The notes: generated by a model from the letters alone, not told the origin. 64,000 nucleotides of DNA from Cerrena zonata (GCA_038087015.1 JASBNA010000107.1:31866-95865), one strand, 5' to 3'; positions 38,901 through 53,178 are shown, counted from the first letter of the stretch. Made by a program: numbers and translations.

Positions 38901-41207
38901 TACGTATCAGCCTACTGTTCCCCATTCGCGGAGATACACTACTGGAATCCCCAACCTGGTACCGTTGCCCAATTAACCCACAATCATGATGTCTTCCTCA
39001 GAGCATTGCTGCACACAACTTCATGTGAGCATCACCTTGCTTGCAGTCCCGATAGGCTACTCCTCCTATCTGATTGCTCCTCTGGTTCACTTTGGGTGCA
39101 ATGGAAGCCACTCTCGGACAATGGAACAGCCCAATCGAGCACTCAATTTGAGAAGCCATATCCTGAGGATCTGCATTGTAGACCGCAATGCATCACTGTG
39201 TCCTCCGATTGCAGAAGGGTTGCGGGGTACTTTCTCCACAAGGGTAGGATCAGTATCTGGGATGTGGAGACCGGTCGAGTGGAAAGCCGCTGTATACAAG
39301 ATTATGTACTCACACTAGCATTCCATCCACTGGATAGTGATCAGTTGGCGACCATTTCAGGGAAGACGATATCTGTTTGGAAGATAACAGAGGGGAAAGC
39401 TCGCATCATGTATTCAATCAAAATTGAACATGATCATCACAAAATTGATGCTGCTAGAGGGCTCATTACCTGGTCGCCAGATGGGACTTACCTGGCTTTG
39501 AGGCTGAGGTCGGCCAAATGCCATTGGACCGCCATATGGAGCATAAGTAAGACAACTGCCACTATAATTTGGCAGATGTACATCCCCTACTTCACTCAAT
39601 TCTATGACCTATGCTTCAGCCCGAAGACCCAATCTCATATACTGCTCGCTCGCTCGGATGGGGTTGTCTTGTATGATTTCAAGTCTAATGAACGGGTCTT
39701 TTACCCATACACCGCCGACAATTTCCATCTGTTAACCGTAAAGTTCTATAATGGTACATTCTCGCCAGATGGATCCCTGATTGCCACTTCGTCAAGGTAT
39801 ACAATCCAAATTTTCGAGACCGAATTAGGACAACCATACCAAGATCCTATAGTGGCACCTGATTGGGTTCACCAGCTCACTTTCCTCCCAGATGGAAAGC
39901 AAATTGCCGCGGTCATCGGTAGCAGTGTCTACACATGGAAGCTATCCCGTAACTCCCGGGTCTCAGATCAGGAGCGATTTGATCGAGCGAACATGCGAGG
40001 CCATTTCGAGAATATCACTTCGATTTCCTTTTCACCAGATGGGACCAAATTCCTATCCTCGTCGGAGGACGGTACTGTTCATGTCCGCAGCTCTACTGAC
40101 TGTATGCTCCTGCGAGAATATTGGCCAATGGAGTATCCACAAGCTGTCACTGCTGCCGTGTTTAGTGCCGACAATAAGACCATTTATTTGGCCCTATACG
40201 ATGGGACGGTTCAAACATCATCGGGGAAGGTGCTCTACAAGCCCAATGAGAGACAACGGATACAAAATCTCGATGTTTATGCATCTCGAACAACCTTCAA
40301 AGAACACATCGTATTTTTCTACTACAGATCGAAGGCAATTTTCATGATACCCAGTAATGGGGAGCCCGAGCAGGACCTACGCGAGATCTCTCTTGAACGA
40401 ACTGAGAGGGATTTTGTAGTTTCCAGCCATGGCCTCATTGCTTCCTTTTCATCTGAGTCGTGCACAGTCAAATTCGTAAATCTCGAAGGGGACTATTCCC
40501 CTCATTCACTGCTCATTGCAAAGTACAGATACTCAGTCGAACTTATATTCTCTCAGATGGGAGAGGTACTGGTGTCTCGCGGCGGAGATAGTGAAGCCTG
40601 GTCTTTGTCTCGCACTAACTATGGCATTCATGTCTGGGACATCAAGACTGCAATGTGTCTTCGAACTCTCGCCCTCAGTTGGGTTTATGATCCCGTTTGT
40701 CGTATGGCTCTGAATGCCAACTTACTGGCTCTCGAGAACGGTCACAATATTAAAATCTACGACATTGAGAATGGAGCACTCGTGCATACCTTCACCCCAT
40801 GGAGCTCCCCCGGCTTAACGAGCTGCTTCACCAGTCTTGATATTCATGGGTCAAAGTTGGTATCATCGTCGTACGATCGAATGATCATGTGGGATCTCTC
40901 CATCCTCCACACTTTTGAGACAACTCCACATACAGATACTACCAGTATGTCGAAGTCCATACATTCCTCCACCGCCCCACCACATTGGAGTATAGAATGT
41001 TTCAGAGGTCAAACAATGCGAACTGGATGGGCTCTAGACTCTAACGGGGAACGATTGTTGCAGGCTCCCGGACAATTACATGAATATCTGGATCCACCAG
41101 GCAGCACCCACGTCATCAGGCGCCGACGAACGAAGCTGCCAGATTTCATTCCTGACCTAAACTGGTTGAAGAACTATGAGGGAGTGGGGAGATTGAGTAT
41201 GGAGTAG
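35978..41207 (+). CDS. NLR3b: C2-NACHT-WD40 STAND receptor (subfamily A)
   Basis: My model is join(35978..36002, 36062..36209, 36259..36395, 36455..36684, 36738..36788, 36839..37037, 37096..38756, 38808..41207), 4851 nt or 1616 aa, all phases consistent. Domain order is C2-like (about 1-110), helical segment, NACHT with GLAGSGKS (about 367-374) and IDALDEYGD, then WD40 from about 818. The WD40 part is the most divergent of the three complete copies. It has a longer segment near 39395-39475 with extra residues between blades, and different loops near 40290-40350 and 40560-40700. This would fit diversification of a ligand-binding face. No frame break was seen. Its role is inferred as for the other copies, with ligand and downstream partner unknown. 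Confidence 0.9.
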
Positions 41208-44200
41208 CTTGATGTTGGAATTTTTTGCTATAATCGTACACGGCGAGTTCGGATGATGATGCCTCAGGCTCTCAAATTGGTGGACAGTTTGTTTGAAAGG
41301 AGGCAAGATATGATACGAGGTTGCCATTATGGACCACCATTTCAATACTTTTCTTTTCAATGTATGATGCTATGGGTTCGATTCAGTTACGATAAACAAC
41401 ATTCATCCAAAATTGATCTATCAACGAACTACATACATATGAGAGTAGATGTCAATGTCGGATTAGTACGTTGTTTGAACGTGTCGTGTTTCACGAGCCG
41501 ATAGGGCTTCAATAGTGGATTGTCAAAACTGATATTTATATCTCAATGAACATAGGGGGTTCGTGAGATCAAAAGCGATTTTTAGTCTCTTCGCACCGAG
41601 GGGGATAAAGTGAAAAATTTGCCGTGTAAATGTAGGTTAGGAAAAACATACAGATGCAGTTCGATGGAGTCCAAGTAATCGACCGCTACGTCTCATCTGA
41701 TTGGAGAGAAAACAGATCGTGAATAGAACCACCGAGACGTCGACATGAAAAGCAACGATGTGGAATGGGATAAGGATATCTTGCCCCTTGATTTGGCACT
41801 TCGTTCAGAGTCCTGCATATATGCGACCTGATCTCCGTCTTTTTTGAATGGCTTCGGGGTTTGACGAGAGCATACAGAGCGAGCGGCATTCGTCCACTGA
41901 ATCTTGCCACTTCGAAGGATAGAAGCTGTGTCCCTGACGTTTGAGATGACCTTTCTCCGTAGAATGTTTTCTCATCGGCTCAAGTGTAGGGTGCTTGTTA
42001 TAGCTGCAACAAAAGTAATGTTAGTGAAGCGAGGTGACAAACAGAATGGTACCCAAGGTACGGAAAAGCAGAGATATGCCGCGTTAATCACGAATTTATC
42101 ACAGTCACGACGAAAAGTAAAAGTATACGGTTCGAGGTATCCGTTGAAACAAAGGGAGAGAAAAAGAAAGATATAGACCGACGGTGGTCGACGACTCAAT
42201 CAACACCATTCCAGCATGACGACATGATACGGTACATGCACCAAGTAATTGGGACACAGGATATCCCCAGGGAGAGATTCAACATCAAGGGATGCATGTG
42301 TTTGAGTTTCTCCTCCAGATCATTTGATTCGATAGAGAACTCCGCAAGCGGAGTCTGGGAGGGAGCGATGGGTGAGAGGTGAACATACTAAGATCGTTGG
42401 ATCGGTCATCCTAAATTTCGTTTTCGTAGATTGGAGGAGAACGTCAGCTTTAACGACTCGGAGGTAAAAATCCCCTCTCATGTACCACATCACATTGTCG
42501 ATGAGTTTGGATACGAGCCAGAATCGTTAGTAAGCCGAGATCCTTGATAGGAGGTCGCGCGCACTGACTGCATACTATGAACGCTGTCACTTAGTTGCGA
42601 CTGGTGACACGTTAAGTAAGTACACGCTAATTTGAGAGGGGAGCTGGACCAAGGTAGAGTTTCTTGTTGGCGTTGAAGTTCAAGCGGTCAAAGGCATGCA
42701 GTCAGTCGAGAGCCAAGTGTTACTACGAAGAGGTTAGAGAGTCGAAGTACTAGTATTGAAATGAGTGCTAGAGACGTAGAGGGGTAAGCACGGGCATTGC
42801 CGGTCGGAGTCTGAAGCTACAGTCCCCACTTGAATAATTCGACTGTCTTGCCCTTCATTAACATTCAGTATCTGCTCTCCTTCTTCACAATATTAACCCA
42901 TTACGATATATAATCTATCGCCACCTCGATGCTTCAGTGTACTCCTTCCGCTATCGATCGATGATCATGGAGTCAATGTACATGCTCCGAACGGTATCCC
43001 TTTGCCAGCATTACCTCTCGTACACTCGAGTGTGTGCTCCAACTCCCGGAATCCCTCTACTGCCTACTTCTATGCTACTTCCCGGCGGCCTTCTCAAAAC
43101 CCTACCTGGCCCTCATCTAGCATCTCTGTTGCCTTATCCCATCCTGTCTAGGATATCCTCACGACTAATAGCATATAACGTAGGAACCACCGTAGAAGCG
43201 GGATGCTAGACCTGTGACTGATTGCTCTATGGGGTACGTCAGGGTACATCCACCCTCCTCATTTTCTACACTCCCTATCCTCTACTGATATCGTGTCGTA
43301 TGGTGTTATTCAGTCCTGTGGCTACCGCAAAGAGGTACCCCACCCCGAACGTTCCTTCACATCATGTCATACACACGATCGACACCTCGCACTGGTGCTT
43401 GTTGAGACTTGCTCTTCTCATCTATATCCTGAGTTCACGCTTGTTTCACTTCAATGCCTGACACCACTCCGACTACACCAAAATACCACATCGAGTAACC
43501 TTTTCCATCCCATCTATCAGTCACATTCGATGATTAAGCCATTCCCTTCGCCGTCACCTTGACCCTTCGCTTCGGACTCTGGCCCCGGGACTTAAGGACT
43601 TAACTATAATCTCGCATCCGTGTACGTCGCGGAATAATCAGCGGAGCTTAGGGATGCTCACGCCAGCCAAGTCTGGTTCTCTGGGGTATTGAATCATTCT
43701 ATTCGCTATCTGCTAACCTTCACATCGCACATCAATGTTCAGCCCTCAGGTTTGTACCAGTACATTCTCTTCTCTTGCTCGTGCAACGCGACTTGTTGGT
43801 ATAGATGCCACATCGAACCAGCTTTGTGATTCGGCCAGGCACGTTCTCTATGTTGCAGCCCATCTCATCAGTAAGATGGCATCCCTTCGTATTTTCCATG
43901 TGTTGTAATTACAACCAATACGAGCGTCCACAGTGCTCTGTACAATCCTCCCACCCCCGCCGAGTAGAGACTCGCCTTCACCCCTCATCGAATCACGGGG
44001 CATCAGAGGCTAAACCCAACCTCTTCGTGCTGATATTGTACCGTCTGAGTTTCGCCCCAATCCAGCGACACGATTACGTTAGAAGAACACTAGCACATAG
44101 TACATTCCACCTCTATACTACTCATAATCGAAATATCTAGCCTCATGTCGTTCAGTGATAGGAATTCGCCTTGCATGGACCCATAGTCGATTCGCATCTT

Positions 44201-47200
44201 TGAACCTTCTCCTTCTTGTCATACTCCCGCCTCATGCATACATGAAATAGATCAACGGGGCTCGCTTATCTCTGATCTAACGGCGAAATACGTTCTCATC
44301 TGAGCAAAGACATAATGCACTTGCCTAAAGCAGACACAATGTTTCCATATAAGGCAAACGCTTCCACTAGGCAATTGCTTGAGGCTTGAGCAGCTCCTAT
44401 CTTACCCCATGTTTTAACCGATCGCTATCATTATACCGTGATGCACTTATATTGGCCGGTATGGGGTCGTCTTTTCTTGTGCATTCTACTCTGGGCAGTC
44501 TTCGCAATCCAGCGAAACAGATTTCATTGCATCGAGATACCGTACTATTCGGAGGTACACCGAAACGTGCGTACGCGTATTTATTACATGATAAGAAAGC
44601 CCATAGCCGAGCACAGACATCTCGGTAATTGCATGCTATACAGAGCCAATGTGTTACGATGCGACGGGGTGAGTGCAATAAGCAACATATGACTTCTCGT
44701 AGAACAAAAGAGCTCGCAAAGCCTCCATTTTCTCCGCGCCAACGAATTCGACATGTCTTTGTGGGTTATGTGCCGTATATATCGGGATGCAAGTGAGAGA
44801 TGCACCATTCCAGGAGCTCGAGTAGAAGGCTATGGCTCCGGACGAAGATTAAGCCACGAAGCCCTCAACATAGAAAACTGAGGCATGGCATGAGATAGCG
44901 ACCGTGGATTTTGCTCTCCTATCGGCACCAGATTAAGTGCGTCGTCTTTTAAACGGGGTACAATGTTTCTTCTGGGTCGTTTTCATTGCAGGAAATCGAG
45001 TAGGGCATGTAGAGCAATAATGCACGTCCAGAACCCCTCCCTTGCGTTATCTGGTTGTAGATTCGTGTCTGAGGTTTGGTAGCTTCGAACCACACGATAT
45101 TTTCTTGCAGATCCGCGTTTATGGCGTTGATTGTTTCTAGCGACATTGAAGGTAGACTGTCAATGTCGGGGTCGGTGGCGAAGCCCGGAAAAGGGACAGG
45201 AGGTCCGTCCGAGGATGGTGCAAGGAGATGATTCTAAGTATTCGTGTCATGTACTTCGACGTCCTGACCCGAGTTTGAGGGCAAAGAAAAGAGAGCTACA
45301 TTGACAATGAAGATCAAGGGCAGTTTCACGAAGCGTCACGAGAGGGCACAGGGTCATCAATAGATCGAGATTCCTGCGACGAGAGTTTTCGACCTCATCA
45401 TCAATAGAACGTTGAATACACGAGCTTCAGACGAGTCGGACACTGTTGTCCTTCTTGCTGATGCGAATAGCCTGGGTTTTCCGTCAGAGGTGTGATAACA
45501 AGCGTCAGAAACGACCCTCTGTGGGCACTAGAGTTAAGGCATTGCCCTTACACAACAGAAGGTGTTTCTTTTAGAGTCGGTTTCGGGGATAGGGAATTGA
45601 AGAAAGAGATGTAGGGTTAAGGACACTAGTCCAATGAGCCTTTCGTTACTTTCCTTCGTGCTCGAGGTTCGAAAGTCTCAATCCGCAAGATCTATCCTCG
45701 TTGGCCCGAATGTAAAGAGTCGTCTAAACGTTGGTAACGCTAGCGTCGAAGAGAAACAGTCAGTATGTGAATTGACATTGCGAGTTGATAAACACGTGGC
45801 ACAGGGAAAGGAATGAATGCATTCGATTCTAGGTGCAGACAGCGAAAGTAGATGATTCTAAATATCCGTTAGGTGCATGTACTCGCATGTTAGCAGCGAA
45901 TATTGGAGGGCAGGCTCACAAGCAAGACATGAGAGGGGACAGAGTGAGTCTACCACCGGTGAATCTAAGTCTTGTTCCGCATTATAGGTACCTGGCAGTT
46001 TCAGCATCGATGTACCATCTGATGCACGTACTTCATATGCTTTGGTAGCCCGTTCAAGAGCGTCGTGGCTAAGCGAAGATCGGGTTCACAACGAGAGGTC
46101 TGGGCAATGGGTGCCATCAGCAACTTGTAGGCTAGGAAGTGAAGGGTAGCAGTACGAGGGTATCCCTCTGCGTGTAGAACGTCCCATTGTTGGTGACCTA
46201 TCGGAGGTGGTCCAAGGTCGGCCCCGAGGAGCGATTGGAAAGAACGTTGGATGTACGAGCAGTAGGAGGGACAGCCTGGATTTCTAGTTTAGTTGTGATC
46301 GGTGACGTATCTAGAGGATCGCACACAGGGGCATATCGATACTTGTTTGCGGGAGAGAAATGCTGGCGTCGATGTAAGCAGTAAGTTTAGACTAAGAGTA
46401 CGGCTGGCAGTCGGTCAGAAGTCGAACGTTGCTAGACGTGCGCAGGAAGACATTGAAGCAGCATTCGGTCGGAATGAAGGTCAAAGGGAGCGATCGGCCA
46501 GTTGCTTAGAGCACGGAGGTTGCCGGTCGGGGTTTGAAACTGGAATGGCACACCAACATCCTGGTCGAACAATTTGACTTTCGACCCGACTATCACCACC
46601 AAGCTGCTGGGTGCAAAACTCTCTCCTCGGAAGCGTCTTAATCTAAAGGGCCTCGACAACGGTCCCACCTAGAAGTCGGCACTCTCTGGGCTCTCCCTTT
46701 CCCCTGATCTGTGATGGCCTCATGTCTCTGGTAATCGGCGCTGTAATCCTTGCAAACTGACTTCTCTCCTTTATCTGTTAGGCGATTGCTCTCATGCCTG
46801 CCTGCACCTCTTCCTTAGTCATTTGCTGGTTTCCCCCCATACATATCAACATCGCCATATCTTCGATCCCGGCATACTAGAGATATACATGTCTTACTTA
46901 AGACAAGATTTTCGTTCAGTGATGGAGATAATGAGGTCAGAGATAGTGCTCATGATGCAGAGCCAGATGACATGGTACAGCAAAATCCGAGCCGTTAGTG
47001 TTTCCAGGCTCTCGCTCATCGGTTCGCCTTTCAGACAGATAAACGACTAGTCGTCCTCTCTAAATATGATATCCCCCCACCTGTAGGGCCCTGTTTATCA
47101 CACGTGTATGCTTATCGAAAACACAATTATCAGAAAAGGACTGAACATAGATGTAGCTGGATTTGGTCGATGGTTGGGCCTTGTGGACACGTAGCCTTTC

Positions 47201-47486
47201 GTCAGGTACGTGGATAGAGTCAAGATGTGGATATATGCTACTAATCCGCTTGGTCCATATCATCCCCAAGTCCGCTATTTAGTGGTCATTCTTTACGCCG
47301 TCTTCCCTGGAGGGTCGAGCACATTACAGAAGCTCTGTAGTGCAAACAGGTTATCCACCATTACAATAGCTCTTACAACTGCTTTCCCTCAACGAATCGA
47401 CGGTATGACACGAGACGCAGAGGTATGTGCCAACTGCTCAACCGGAAAGCGGTAAGCTGATCTCTTTTTCTCCCAACCTACTTTGA
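41208..47486. other. NLR3b-NLR4 spacer, left part: decayed repeated modules
   Basis: No intact gene in 6.3 kb. Motif copies lie near 42793 and 46517. A weak version of the convergent minus-strand remnant lies at 42085-42150. A minus-strand remnant reading WDVLHAEGYPRTA lies near 46150-46200, followed on that strand by a stretch resembling 33270-33480. About 46515-47460 parallels 1086-2300. Confidence 0.45.
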
Positions 47487-48582
47487 ACCATCGAAGTTCA
47501 ATTTGACGGAAGCTCTTACCAGGCGAAATCACTCACCATCCACACTTGTACGAGATCTTTCCTCTCCCACCATACAAGTCATATCGTTCCTTGCAATAGC
47601 CGCCTCTCATGTTGGCAGGAACTGCTTGCTAGACTCGCCGGATTCAATATCACCAACTTCACCAGAGCCCCAATTCTGACGAAATACAAATACCTCCCAA
47701 ATACTTCTAATAATAACCGTTTCCGTTCCTGTATACACCTACCGCTATACAACAAACCGATCTCAATCAGTGCGTTTTTTCACAACCTCACCCTCCCTCA
47801 TCTGACAGTACCCGATGATCGAAAAGGCATAACTCATCCCTTTCTTAGCTATCCCGGCGTTACGATTTTGAACCGAGACACGCCTTATGCCTTAGGCCAA
47901 CGCTACTCCTCTGGAAAATATAGGTGTCACACTTGTACATAGTGTTTTGGTCGCAATCGATGGTACGTTTAAGTCTCCGAGTAGCTAACAGCTTGTTCGT
48001 ATCGCTTACCAGACAACGATGCTGTTCTCTGGACGTCAGTTAGAGTTCAAAGCGACTTAATCCTACCCAGACCTTGTGTCCATACCCCGCTTCTATCTCC
48101 TCTCACTGGATATGAATCGCATTGAGAACCTGACCAAAGTTTTCGGCATGGTCCTCGATACTATTCTAAAAGGTGTGTATGGATGACATGGACTCGTGTA
48201 CCGAATACCAACATGTGATATATCCTAGTTCATCGAGCGGGCCATGTGCGATGGGATTCGAAGGAACAACTCGTTCTAACGAGACAAAACTTATTTGTTA
48301 CGATTCATTGACAGCTTACCGGCGAGAGATACAAGAGAGAAAGACCACAAGAAAGCCGAGTGGATGGAGGATTTTGAATCACACGTCAGAGCAGTGTTTC
48401 CAGCGATTTGTGTGGCTAATGGTGTGTTTGAAAGGTTCGCCGAGTTGTACAGCTTTCTTTTGTTGCCGCTAGAACCGCTCACAGTGACGATACTATGGGC
48501 GAAATTGAATCCAATACGTTTTTTCTCCTCTTCCGACTCCGAACGTGTGTATCCACTGATTCAATTTTTACAGGATGTTTGA
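47487..48582 (+). pseudogene. Possible decayed spliced gene upstream of NLR4
   Basis: Positions 47487-47939 form a 151-codon plus-strand frame with neither stop nor ATG. Further on, coding-like stretches end in plausible donors and acceptors: one before 48173 reads FGMVLDTILK, and 48295-48582 reads VRAVFPAICVANGVFERF. The paralogous stretch near 13540-13816 carries a deletion in the second part, then a MITE. The pyrimidine-rich strand makes long open frames easier by chance. I recognise no family and could not join all exons in one phase. Confidence 0.25.
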
Positions 48583-50925
48583 GAATGTACGGTCCTGGTG
48601 ACATGGCGAATAACAATTCCACTGCAGCGATCGTTGGCCCTCATTCACAAATTTCCGTCTCATCTCTCCCACCCGACGGGAACTCAGAATCTATCCAACA
48701 TGATGCATCCATTCTGTCGTCGTCAGCGACATAGACCGCCATAGAAACTATGAAAGCTAGATTAAAAAATGTCAGAGTACGTCCGATCCCCTCACACGTT
48801 CCCTCAACTCTGACCTTCATATCTTCTATGCTATCGTGGATTCTTGCCTTCCATTTACGATCGTCACCGTTCCCCTCAAACGCCCTGTGTTCAACCCCCA
48901 GTTGTGGGAACTCAGGACGGGGCAAAGAGCAACATAAAGTGATAGAGGCATATATTCTTTCCGTACTCGTGCTCAATATACGAGAAGGCCTTCGTCATTA
49001 TTTCATCAATCCAAGGTAGCATCGGACCCTTCCATAAGGAGGAGGCTTTATGAGCGAGAAGCCTCAATTGGTACGTACGGTTTCGTGTCTAGTTTCATTA
49101 CCTCCTGCTGAATTTCGTGCAGAAGCAGTGATTATATTGAAAACCTCCCGTCGAACGTTCAAAGGTTGTTTCGCGTCCAACCTGGACGGAGAGCAAATAT
49201 CACTCTCGGCTCAGGCTTTACCCGTGACCTCGTCGTCGATAGTCCTGATGAAACCATACACAAGCTCCGAAAAGGGGATGGTACGATTAACTTACTAGAT
49301 GCGAGTGACGTACACGCTAAGGACAACGACTTAGGACTCTATAATGTAACAACGAAACTTAAGGCAAAGATTGGTCTTGGTATTCGTTGATGGGGAATCT
49401 GGTAGGCATGCTCTACGAAATAATCATTCTCTACAGGAGAATATATTTTTATAGGGGTTGACTTGATGTCTACGGTTTCGCATCGTGGAGGTCTGATCGA
49501 TTCTTATCTCCGCATGTACCCACTGGTATCTTTCAAGTTGAAGGTATTACGGTCTCATATACAGGCTCGATATTCTCTCGGACCCATACCCATGTTTGAT
49601 TGGCATTATCTTCATCGCATGTCCGATTAGAGCTCCTCTTTTCAATTCAAAGTTCTTAAAATTTAATTAAGCGGTGCTCCTTTCAGGTACTTCTCCCTGT
49701 CGTCCTCATACTCATGTCCTCATGAAAATTTCCACGAGTAATAAATACCACATCATTAACCATTGCTCGCCGGTCAGTTTCAGTTGGAGCAGATGTCAGT
49801 TTTGACCTCTTGTGTGGGGATGCTGGTGATCTTAAGGACCGTAACATCTTCCATTCATTCAATACCCAAGCGGTGGGCATCTCTCACGTCAAAATGCCAC
49901 ATACACGTTTTGTCTACTATTCAGCCTGTCCTCCCCACTGGGTATTCCCTATTCGAAACCGGTCATTGTCGTTCCATATAAGGCAAACGCCTCTCGATAT
50001 CGGACCGGATTGGACCGGAGCTCCTCTCTGACTTTGAGTCTTGTGTGCTTTTACTTCCGTTTCACTAGCATTGTATAATCCACTATCAATATCCGTGACT
50101 GTGCGGCGGTGCGCCATGATAGGACTTGCGTCGGGCATAGTGGCATTTGCATTCCTCCGAGATCATGACATCCTTCGCTGTCACTTAGGCCCTTCCTAAT
50201 CCCGCTAGGCTCCCTACATCGCTATCGCTTTCTGTCTTCTCATGCCCAATGCGCGTCCCTTTGTATTCACCACTTCTGCCGGGACTCACGACCAAAACCT
50301 GGGCCAAAATTACCTGAGCCATTACATGGCGCCGTCAAAGATAGTTACGCAGGTCGAAGCATGGTTTTGTGTATGGGGATTCCAGGTAGGTCCAGTCACC
50401 AGACCTCATCTCATGACCTCCCCTTTGCATGCAGGCAACATCGCGTCTGTTCCTCGCACCATGGTTGTACTCCAAGCAGAAAGTTCCTCGGTTTGTACCC
50501 TGAAGGTATACCTATTCTTTCTACTCGGTTGGTGGGATTACACTTATTCTGTCAAGTACTCGTCGAGAAATACTACAGGTCAATAGAACGTTTCGCATTT
50601 ATGTGTCTACTGCAGCCTGAGTGTTTGCAATCTTGCCGCTTTAAGTTTGCCCCACTATCATGGAAGATTCCACACGAGGAGGCGTCAGTTTAAGCAGGTT
50701 TTGGACAGCTATGGAGCGCCTTCATGACAGGATATCCTCCTTTTCCAATACAGTAGCGACATGAGGCAAAGAGGCAGTGCGTAGTTCTCACATCGAACCG
50801 TCCCCAGCACACGCTTTCCTCGTTCGTCTCTGCTACCCACTACTCATAGTCTGCTTTCAATAAAATAAATCTCACTACTTTCAGCACAACGAAAAGAACT
50901 AACATAGGAACCATTGTCTACAGCG
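48583..50925 (+). other. Spacer and promoter region of NLR4
   Basis: No gene seen. It is the uninterrupted counterpart of the NLR2 upstream region: about 48583-49650 matches 14560-16300 apart from the second MITE, and 49750-50925 matches 16440-17611. It includes the motif CCATATAAGGCAAACGCCTC near 49973. Confidence 0.5.
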
Positions 50926-53178
50926 ATGACTCGTACCCTCGCTTTGACAGGTACAACAAATATACGTGCCCTTCGTGCCGCATACACATACTCACCTACG
51001 TTGTTACAGTCCATCGGGTATCTGATACACAACTAAGAAAGTGCTTTCTCGGACGCAACCCAAAGCTATACATCGAAATCAAGATCAAAACTGCCACATC
51101 CAAGCAATCCTACAAGACGAACGCGAAGGTGATACGTGATAGTGATACGGAATGGAATAAGCTTTTGACGTTGTGAGTCATCTTCCGGTTCATTGGAACC
51201 ATGCGAAATTGATATCCCGCAAGCTCTATCGAGGAAAGTCAGACGATGCGAATTTTGCTCAAAGCTACTACTTTCTTTGGAGAACGGGTTATTGGCGAGG
51301 TAGAATGCAAAGCGTCAGACCTGTTGTCCCCAGGAACAGCCCCCCCACAGAGTAGGTCTCTTAACCGGAATCAAATCTTTTCACCTCACTTTCTTCCCTG
51401 GTATCATAGTTTCCCTGAAAGTTTATCGTCCCCGAGACAAAGGGAAGACACGCTCCACTAGTACAATTGTGACCAGTGCCAGATACACCTACTCTGAGCC
51501 CAACTCTCAAGAGCTACCTTCGAGCGAGAACCCTCGTCTGCCTAGCGATGCACCACCAGAATCTCCGGGAGAAACACAAGCTTCACCCAGTGGTTCACTC
51601 GAGCCACCTGGAACATTAAAGTTGATCGAAGAACCCTCCAAGGTGAAAGAGGTACCGGCGGAAACACAAGAAGACCTTAAGGAGGCGGTCAAAGAGGCTC
51701 AGGACGCCGCAGCCAATGAACTCGGCCCCGATAGCCTATACGGGAAAGTCGGACAACTCCGCGATAGGTTGGGCAAGTTGAGTGGAATTGTTGGTACAAT
51801 TGATAAACTGGCAGAGGTATTTTACAGCTCTGTCATAGTTGTGAGTACGCTAACATCATTTAACGTAGTTGCATCCTTGGGTTGATCTGGCATGGCAAGT
51901 TTGCTCATCGCTATACAAGGTATGTCACTATTGTCGGATCCGAAATCCCTTGCTTATGACCGTCCATCAGGTGGTTGAGAAGCAGTATACCACAGACAAG
52001 AAGATCATCGACCTCGTCGTCACAATGGAGGCTACTTTCGGCTTTATTGAGGACACAAGGAAGATCGAGGAGGACGCAATCCCTCTTCGGCCAATCATTG
52101 AGGACCTAATGAAACAAGTGGCAGAATGCGCGACGTTTATATGTGCATACCTTCAGCCTAGCTTTATGAGTACGTCCTCTGTCGATCAGTGATTGCACGT
52201 ATTTGATAAGTATACAGAGAGGATGGCTAAAGGGTTGTTAACGGACCTAAGCCTAAAGATCGCCGAGTTCATTGGCGCGTTTGCCAAACTTCAGAAGAGC
52301 TTAGAGGCAAAAGTCCTATTGCATACTGGATTTGTTAGCTCCAAGATCCTTGGGGTCGTGGAAGATATACGTACGTCGTTCATTCCCATTCTATCTAATA
52401 CAGCTGACATTGTTCGTGGTGCAGGTGAATTCAACATTCTCACTACCCTCAAACCGGCCGACATGAACGCTGCTAATCGACCTCTCTGTCTCCATGGAAC
52501 TCGTGAAGGTGTTCTGCAGAGGATTATGGACTGGGTTGAGAATGTTGATGACGATGGGCAGAACATCTTGTGGCTGCATGGACTTGCTGGGTCGGGGAAG
52601 AGCACCATTGCGAACACTATTGCAAGACACACTCACGAAATAGGTCGGAGAGGAGCATTTCTGTTTTTCGAAAGAAACAAAACCGATCGGGACGCGGTCG
52701 TCCGAACGATGGCCGTGCAACTTGCTGATGCAGACCCATTTCTATGGTCGCGAATCTGCGCTGCCATTGATAAGACCGGAGTGTTGCTTACAGCCCCCTT
52801 GGAAAACAATTTACGCATCTCATCCGTCATCCACTCGATGATGCTGCTCCATCTCTTCTCGGACCCATCGTCATTGTACTCGATGCTCTAGACGAGTATG
52901 GAGATATCAATTCAAGACGATCACTACTTAGTCTCATTGACAAGGAGTTTACACAACTTCCCAACAACTTCCGATTTCTCATTACGAGTCGACCCGAGTT
53001 GGATATCGAAAACGTGTACCTGAACCGCTCGAATATCAGACCAATTTCCCTGACTGATACAAAAGACGCAATCCCGGGGGTTCGTCTCTACTTGTCATCT
53101 GAACTATCCTACATACGAAAGGAGAAACGCATGTCAGACGACTGGCCAGAAGAATACGCCTTAGACCAGGCGGCGAAC
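50926..53178 (+). pseudogene. NLR4: frameshifted NLR interrupted by a KDZ element (subfamily B)
   Basis: Exons by homology to NLR2 are join(50926..50950, 51010..51172, 51224..51351, 51410..51816, 51869..51919, 51971..52169, 52218..52370, 52425..53178). All splice sites up to exon 8 are intact. The C2-like domain, a Pro/Glu-rich linker, the LHPWVDLAWQ helical segment and the NACHT P-loop GLAGSGKS are present. One base is missing near 52776 relative to NLR2, so the frame is lost between P-loop and Walker B. Homology returns in another frame (VIVLDALDEYG, FRFLITSRPE). Similarity to the other NLRs ends at 53178, after the codons matching ANM in NLR2. There the transposon begins, so the rest of NACHT and the WD40 region are missing on this side. 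Confidence 0.85.
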
